A stretch of DNA of 8,003 nucleotides, taken from the NCBI GenBank assembly GCA_030696435.1, contig JAUYSF010000073.1, positions 1 to 8,003 of the forward strand. Direction: 5' to 3'. Position 1 is the stretch's first letter. Each line of letters starts with the position of its first letter. A program made the position numbers and the translations under genes. The DNA is from Desulfoprunum sp. GTDB taxonomy: Bacteria > Desulfobacterota > Desulfobulbia > Desulfobulbales > Desulfocapsaceae. This document shows, in pieces, positions 5,030 to 8,003 of the stretch. Under the pieces are notes generated by a model. It had not been told where the DNA came from. It ran no database searches and saw only the letters and a list, made by a program, of their open reading frames with translations.

Positions 5030-8003
5030 TTAATCCTGTCGCCAGTATTTCAGCTTCATTGCATCAACCGGGGCGACAATCTGGGGGTCGGTGCAATCCT
5101 CTGGGCAAGAGGTAAAGTTCTCATTACCGTCGCAGGAATCATCTCCACATACGGAGGGAACGTCAACGCTTTCTTCTGTAGGAGTGGAACCGCCTATATC
5201 TTGATGATCAACTTCCCCAGCATCACCTGTACCATCGGAGCCGGAAATAGTGAGATTTAAATAGGGGCCAGATGCAATTACGCCTGTAGCAAAGCCGGTA
5301 ATGTGTAAATTTGTGCGAGTTGTGAGAAGCTCCCTGCCATATTCATCGAATTCCAGCACACCTTCTCCACCGAGGTTGGAACAATCGGAAATAGCGAATC
5401 CATAGACAAAGCTCTGGCCCATTGCGCAACCGCCAGCTGGTGAATAGGTCGAAAAGAATACATTGCCGGCTTGGCTTACTGGTGCAGCCAAAACCTTCTC
5501 ACCCATCACTGATATAACAGAGACATTTCTATTGAACCGAGGATCTATTACCTTCGCGCCGGCGTTTGTCAACCAACCATCGTTATCGTACTGATAGGTG
5601 TCTGTGTCAACAAGACACGTTCCGTCGGTATCATAGAAACAGCCATCCCGATCGGTTATCCACAGTGAAAGATCTCGTAAGTAGTACGTTCCATCGTCTG
5701 CTACCTTAAACGTGCCGACTGCATCATTATAGAGCGCATTGTCATCATGCGGAGAACCTTCATTGTGGCGAATAAGAAAAGTGCCGGCGATTGCCTTCAC
5801 ATTGCCGAATTTTAGGAGGCTCCGGTTACCATCAATGCTCCAGCCTTGGGCCGGATCATTAAACACCGTCCAATTCAGGATGTAAGTCTGCAGATTAAGA
5901 ATATCTTGGGTGCCTTTTTTGAGTCGGACGCCGTTGGGCGCCAGCAAAAATCCATATTGATCATGAGGAAGATCAAAACCGAGATTGATGCGCCAATTGA
6001 GTCTGAATGCACCAGCAGCTATTTGATCCGTTGTCCATGTAGGGGTATGCACATCGCGAATCGCAGAGTCAAACTCTCTGTCTTCGATTTCAAAAAAATA
6101 ATTGACCTGAGGTACGCCTAATCCGTCAGCCGTTGAGGTTGGAGACTGTTCATCACCAGTTCCCACTAATATATAGCGTCTGAGGCATCCAGATGCATCT
6201 CCCGCACAATTTACGGTGCCTTTTCGTATATCCTGCACCACAGGTCGGTAATATATCGGCATCTGTTCATCGGCATCAGGGGTGTACAGTGCTGTCAAGT
6301 TAGCGGACCATGGAGGCCCAAAGGGTTGGGCTATGTCATCAGGCGGGTCGAAGTTGTTCAGGTCGCTCAACCTCCATACTGTTCCGCTTGTGTCTCCAAA
6401 ATAGACAGTTTCGATCTTAAGTTTGAGACTCTGATTGACCGCCGCGCACGCAGGAGACGGTGAGAGGGGCGTGTTGGTGCGATAATCAACGAGTTGGCCA
6501 ATTTTGTTGGCCGGGTAGCCCTTTATCGTCAGTCCACTGGGGACATCATTCACGCTGGAGCCAACCGTGAACTCTTTAATAAGCAATCCGTCGCTGGCCC
6601 TGACGATAAAGAACCGATTGCCAACATCTGCATTGAGCGAATAGCCCCCGCCAAAGAAAACTACGCTTGTTCCCACGCCATTGATGACTATACGTCCAAA
6701 CTCGGGTATTGACCAGGTTTGGCCTAAATCCGGGTGGGTGAACTCCCATAGGGGTTGAGGATTGTCAGGATTCGTAATATCCAGCGCAGTATACGAATTC
6801 CCCCCCCGGCGCTGGCCGGCTACCAATATGGTTTTCCATCCTGTTCCGTCAAGTCCGGGAGATGTATCAATATTTGAGGCCTTGAGTGGAAGATCCATGG
6901 AAAATTTATGTCCGTCCTTCAATCCCCGTAAATTTCCCAAGACGTTGTTCGGGATATAGCCCCATTTTTCAAAACCACCTGATTCCTCCGGTATAAGTGC
7001 TTCTAAAACAGTTGTTCCATCTGCGGCAAGGACGGCCGCTTTGGCTGGACGACCTGCGGCGATGGCTTCAATCATTCCACCGTTCGTTCCAACATAAACC
7101 ATGGTGTCGCGATTTTTATAGGCCTCTTTGAAGGCACAATAACCCGCCATATTATCCCAGGTTTCACTACCTGTAGGCCCCGTGCATTCACCCTGAACGG
7201 GAGCAGTGACAACGACTGGGGCCGAATTATAAATATCAGCCAGCGGCCATTGCGGATCACGATTGCCTTTATATTTATTGAGATCGTAACCGGGATGGTG
7301 GATATAGTTTATCACATCTATAGCATCCTGATCATCGCCTATAACGCCATCTCCATTGACGTCTTGCGCGCTCGGAACCAATAAATCCACAGGGTTCACC
7401 AAAGACTTTAAGGCGGCAACCTCTGTCGGGTTAAAAGCGACCTTAATATAATTGGGGTCTCCGTTCGCATTGACGCCATCCTGCACATTGGCATACAAGG
7501 TCCTTCGATCCAAGGCCGCGGGGCCAACTGGGCTTACCCCCGGGTCGACACGATCCTCGGCAATGATACAACCAGCATCGGCGCTGCCAGGCAGAGCGCC
7601 GGTGAGTGGTGGAATCCCGCTACAATTGCTTGCCCAATGAGCGGCTTTGCCGATAATTTTACCATTCTCATCGAGATTCCAGGCCTCAAGGTGGCCTCGC
7701 CAGGTCGGATAATCGAAATAGGCGTCATACCGAGTCAAATACTCGTCGCCTTCCTCGGGCGCCCTTGTCACAACAGGCGAGGAGCGGGCGTACTTTCCGC
7801 CAAGGATGTCTTCTGTAATATCATGGGCCAGAATGGTGACGAGATCGTCGACGTTATTGGCAAAGTAGGCTTTGGAGGTTCCTCCTGCTTCGGCTATTTG
7901 ATTGAGAGTGGTTTGGGACTCTCTATCCAGGCCAAATCCAATTACATACACCGAAACCCCAACGTTCTTATTGTCGACTATAAGGTTTTTCAGGTTTTCA
8001 GCC
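5030..8003 (-). CDS. pilY1: PilY1/PilC-family type IV pilus tip adhesin (5' truncated, 990 residues visible)
   Basis: The frame is open to the right edge, so the signal peptide and most of the N-terminus, including the MIDAS site of the VWA domain, lie outside. Visible residues 1-69 (VSVYVIGFGL, AEAGGTSKAYFANNVDDL) are the end of a von Willebrand A domain. An EF-hand/dockerin-like loop DVNGDGVIGDD follows at about 214-224. The PilY1 beta-propeller then shows its hallmarks: LADIYNSAPVVV (255-266), VYVGTNGGMIEAI, ILVAGQRRGGNSYTALDITNP, LWEFTHPDLG (418-427) and VVFFGGGYS. The protein ends in a Ser/Thr/acid-rich linker, a Cys-rich motif (952-970) and a basic KLKYWRQD end. PilY1 proteins sit at the pilus tip or outer surface, mediate adhesion and surface sensing, and counter PilT-driven retraction through calcium binding. 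The tract of eight G at codons for residues 399-401 is unusual. Minor pilin genes normally found beside pilY1 would be to the right. Confidence 0.96.
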   Translation of the reverse strand, partial: AENLKNLIVDNKNVGVSVYVIGFGLDRESQTTLNQIAEAGGTSKAYFANNVDDLVTILAHDITEDILGGKYARSSPVVTRAPEEGDEYLTRYDAYFDYPTWRGHLEAWNLDENGKIIGKAAHWASNCSGIPPLTGALPGSADAGCIIAEDRVDPGVSPVGPAALDRRTLYANVQDGVNANGDPNYIKVAFNPTEVAALKSLVNPVDLLVPSAQDVNGDGVIGDDQDAIDVINYIHHPGYDLNKYKGNRDPQWPLADIYNSAPVVVTAPVQGECTGPTGSETWDNMAGYCAFKEAYKNRDTMVYVGTNGGMIEAIAAGRPAKAAVLAADGTTVLEALIPEESGGFEKWGYIPNNVLGNLRGLKDGHKFSMDLPLKASNIDTSPGLDGTGWKTILVAGQRRGGNSYTALDITNPDNPQPLWEFTHPDLGQTWSIPEFGRIVINGVGTSVVFFGGGYSLNADVGNRFFIVRASDGLLIKEFTVGSSVNDVPSGLTIKGYPANKIGQLVDYRTNTPLSPSPACAAVNQSLKLKIETVYFGDTSGTVWRLSDLNNFDPPDDIAQPFGPPWSANLTALYTPDADEQMPIYYRPVVQDIRKGTVNCAGDASGCLRRYILVGTGDEQSPTSTADGLGVPQVNYFFEIEDREFDSAIRDVHTPTWTTDQIAAGAFRLNWRINLGFDLPHDQYGFLLAPNGVRLKKGTQDILNLQTYILNWTVFNDPAQGWSIDGNRSLLKFGNVKAIAGTFLIRHNEGSPHDDNALYNDAVGTFKVADDGTYYLRDLSLWITDRDGCFYDTDGTCLVDTDTYQYDNDGWLTNAGAKVIDPRFNRNVSVISVMGEKVLAAPVSQAGNVFFSTYSPAGGCAMGQSFVYGFAISDCSNLGGEGVLEFDEYGRELLTTRTNLHITGFATGVIASGPYLNLTISGSDGTGDAGEVDHQDIGGSTPTEESVDVPSVCGDDSCDGNENFTSCPEDCTDPQIVAPVDAMKLKYWRQD
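6800..6807. repeat. Homopolymer of eight C (eight G on the coding strand) inside pilY1
   Basis: The run falls in the codons for Arg-Gly-Gly in the QRRGGNSYTALD segment of the beta-propeller. Loss of one base would bring an in-frame stop at 6724-6726; gain of one base would bring a stop at 6765-6767. Either removes most of the propeller. Tracts of this kind can slip during replication; a sequencing or assembly indel is the competing risk, but the frame is intact here. Confidence 0.7.

Noticed and set aside
4657..5115. Plus-strand open frame of 152 codons
   Set aside because: It is antisense to the secreted-protein gene and the end of pilY1, with no recognisable features.
1..8003. CRISPR arrays, tRNA or rRNA genes, insertion sequences
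   Set aside because: No regularly spaced direct repeats, cloverleaf-like sequences, rRNA segments or transposase motifs were recognised.

Overview
This window looks like part of a type IV pilus-associated locus from a Gram-negative bacterium. The family mix suggests Desulfobacterota/Desulfuromonadota (the former Deltaproteobacteria): a two-transmembrane histidine kinase paired with a sigma54-activating response regulator, next to a PilY1-type pilus adhesin. That placement is inference; no rRNA or other taxonomic marker is present. Base composition looks close to balanced by eye.

Left part (1-1045, + strand). The window opens in the 3' end of an unrecognised gene (2-253). An intergenic region with a nested hairpin follows. 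Next is a compact toxin-antitoxin pair: a Phd/YefM-family antitoxin (420-644) and a PIN-domain VapC-type toxin (644-1045), joined by a one-base stop/start overlap. The pair has a good sigma70-like promoter whose -10 element lies inside a 10-bp palindrome, a plausible autorepression operator.

Centre (1272-4240, + strand). A two-component system forms an operon: a membrane histidine kinase (1272-2816) and, 20 bp later, an NtrC-type response regulator (2837-4240) with receiver, AAA+ and Fis-like HTH domains. A perfect 9-bp dyad with an 18-bp spacer lies upstream of the kinase and overlaps a weak promoter-like sequence.

Right part (4378-8003, - strand). Convergent to the two-component genes is the 3' part of a large pilY1 gene. 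It shows the end of a von Willebrand A domain, an EF-hand/dockerin-like loop and the PilY1 C-terminal beta-propeller, and it ends in a Cys-rich tail. Downstream in the same orientation is a small secreted protein of unknown function (4378-4851). The convergent junction (4241-4416) holds three hairpins that probably insulate the two transcription units.

How the genes may work together: the kinase/regulator pair may control sigma54-dependent genes, possibly pilus genes, but no sigma54 promoter was found in the window and the link to pilY1 rests only on adjacency. The toxin-antitoxin pair looks like an accessory insertion. No clearly new large system is visible. The points most worth a second look are an 8-G tract inside pilY1 (possible phase variation), the small secreted protein after pilY1, and the hairpin and dyad elements.
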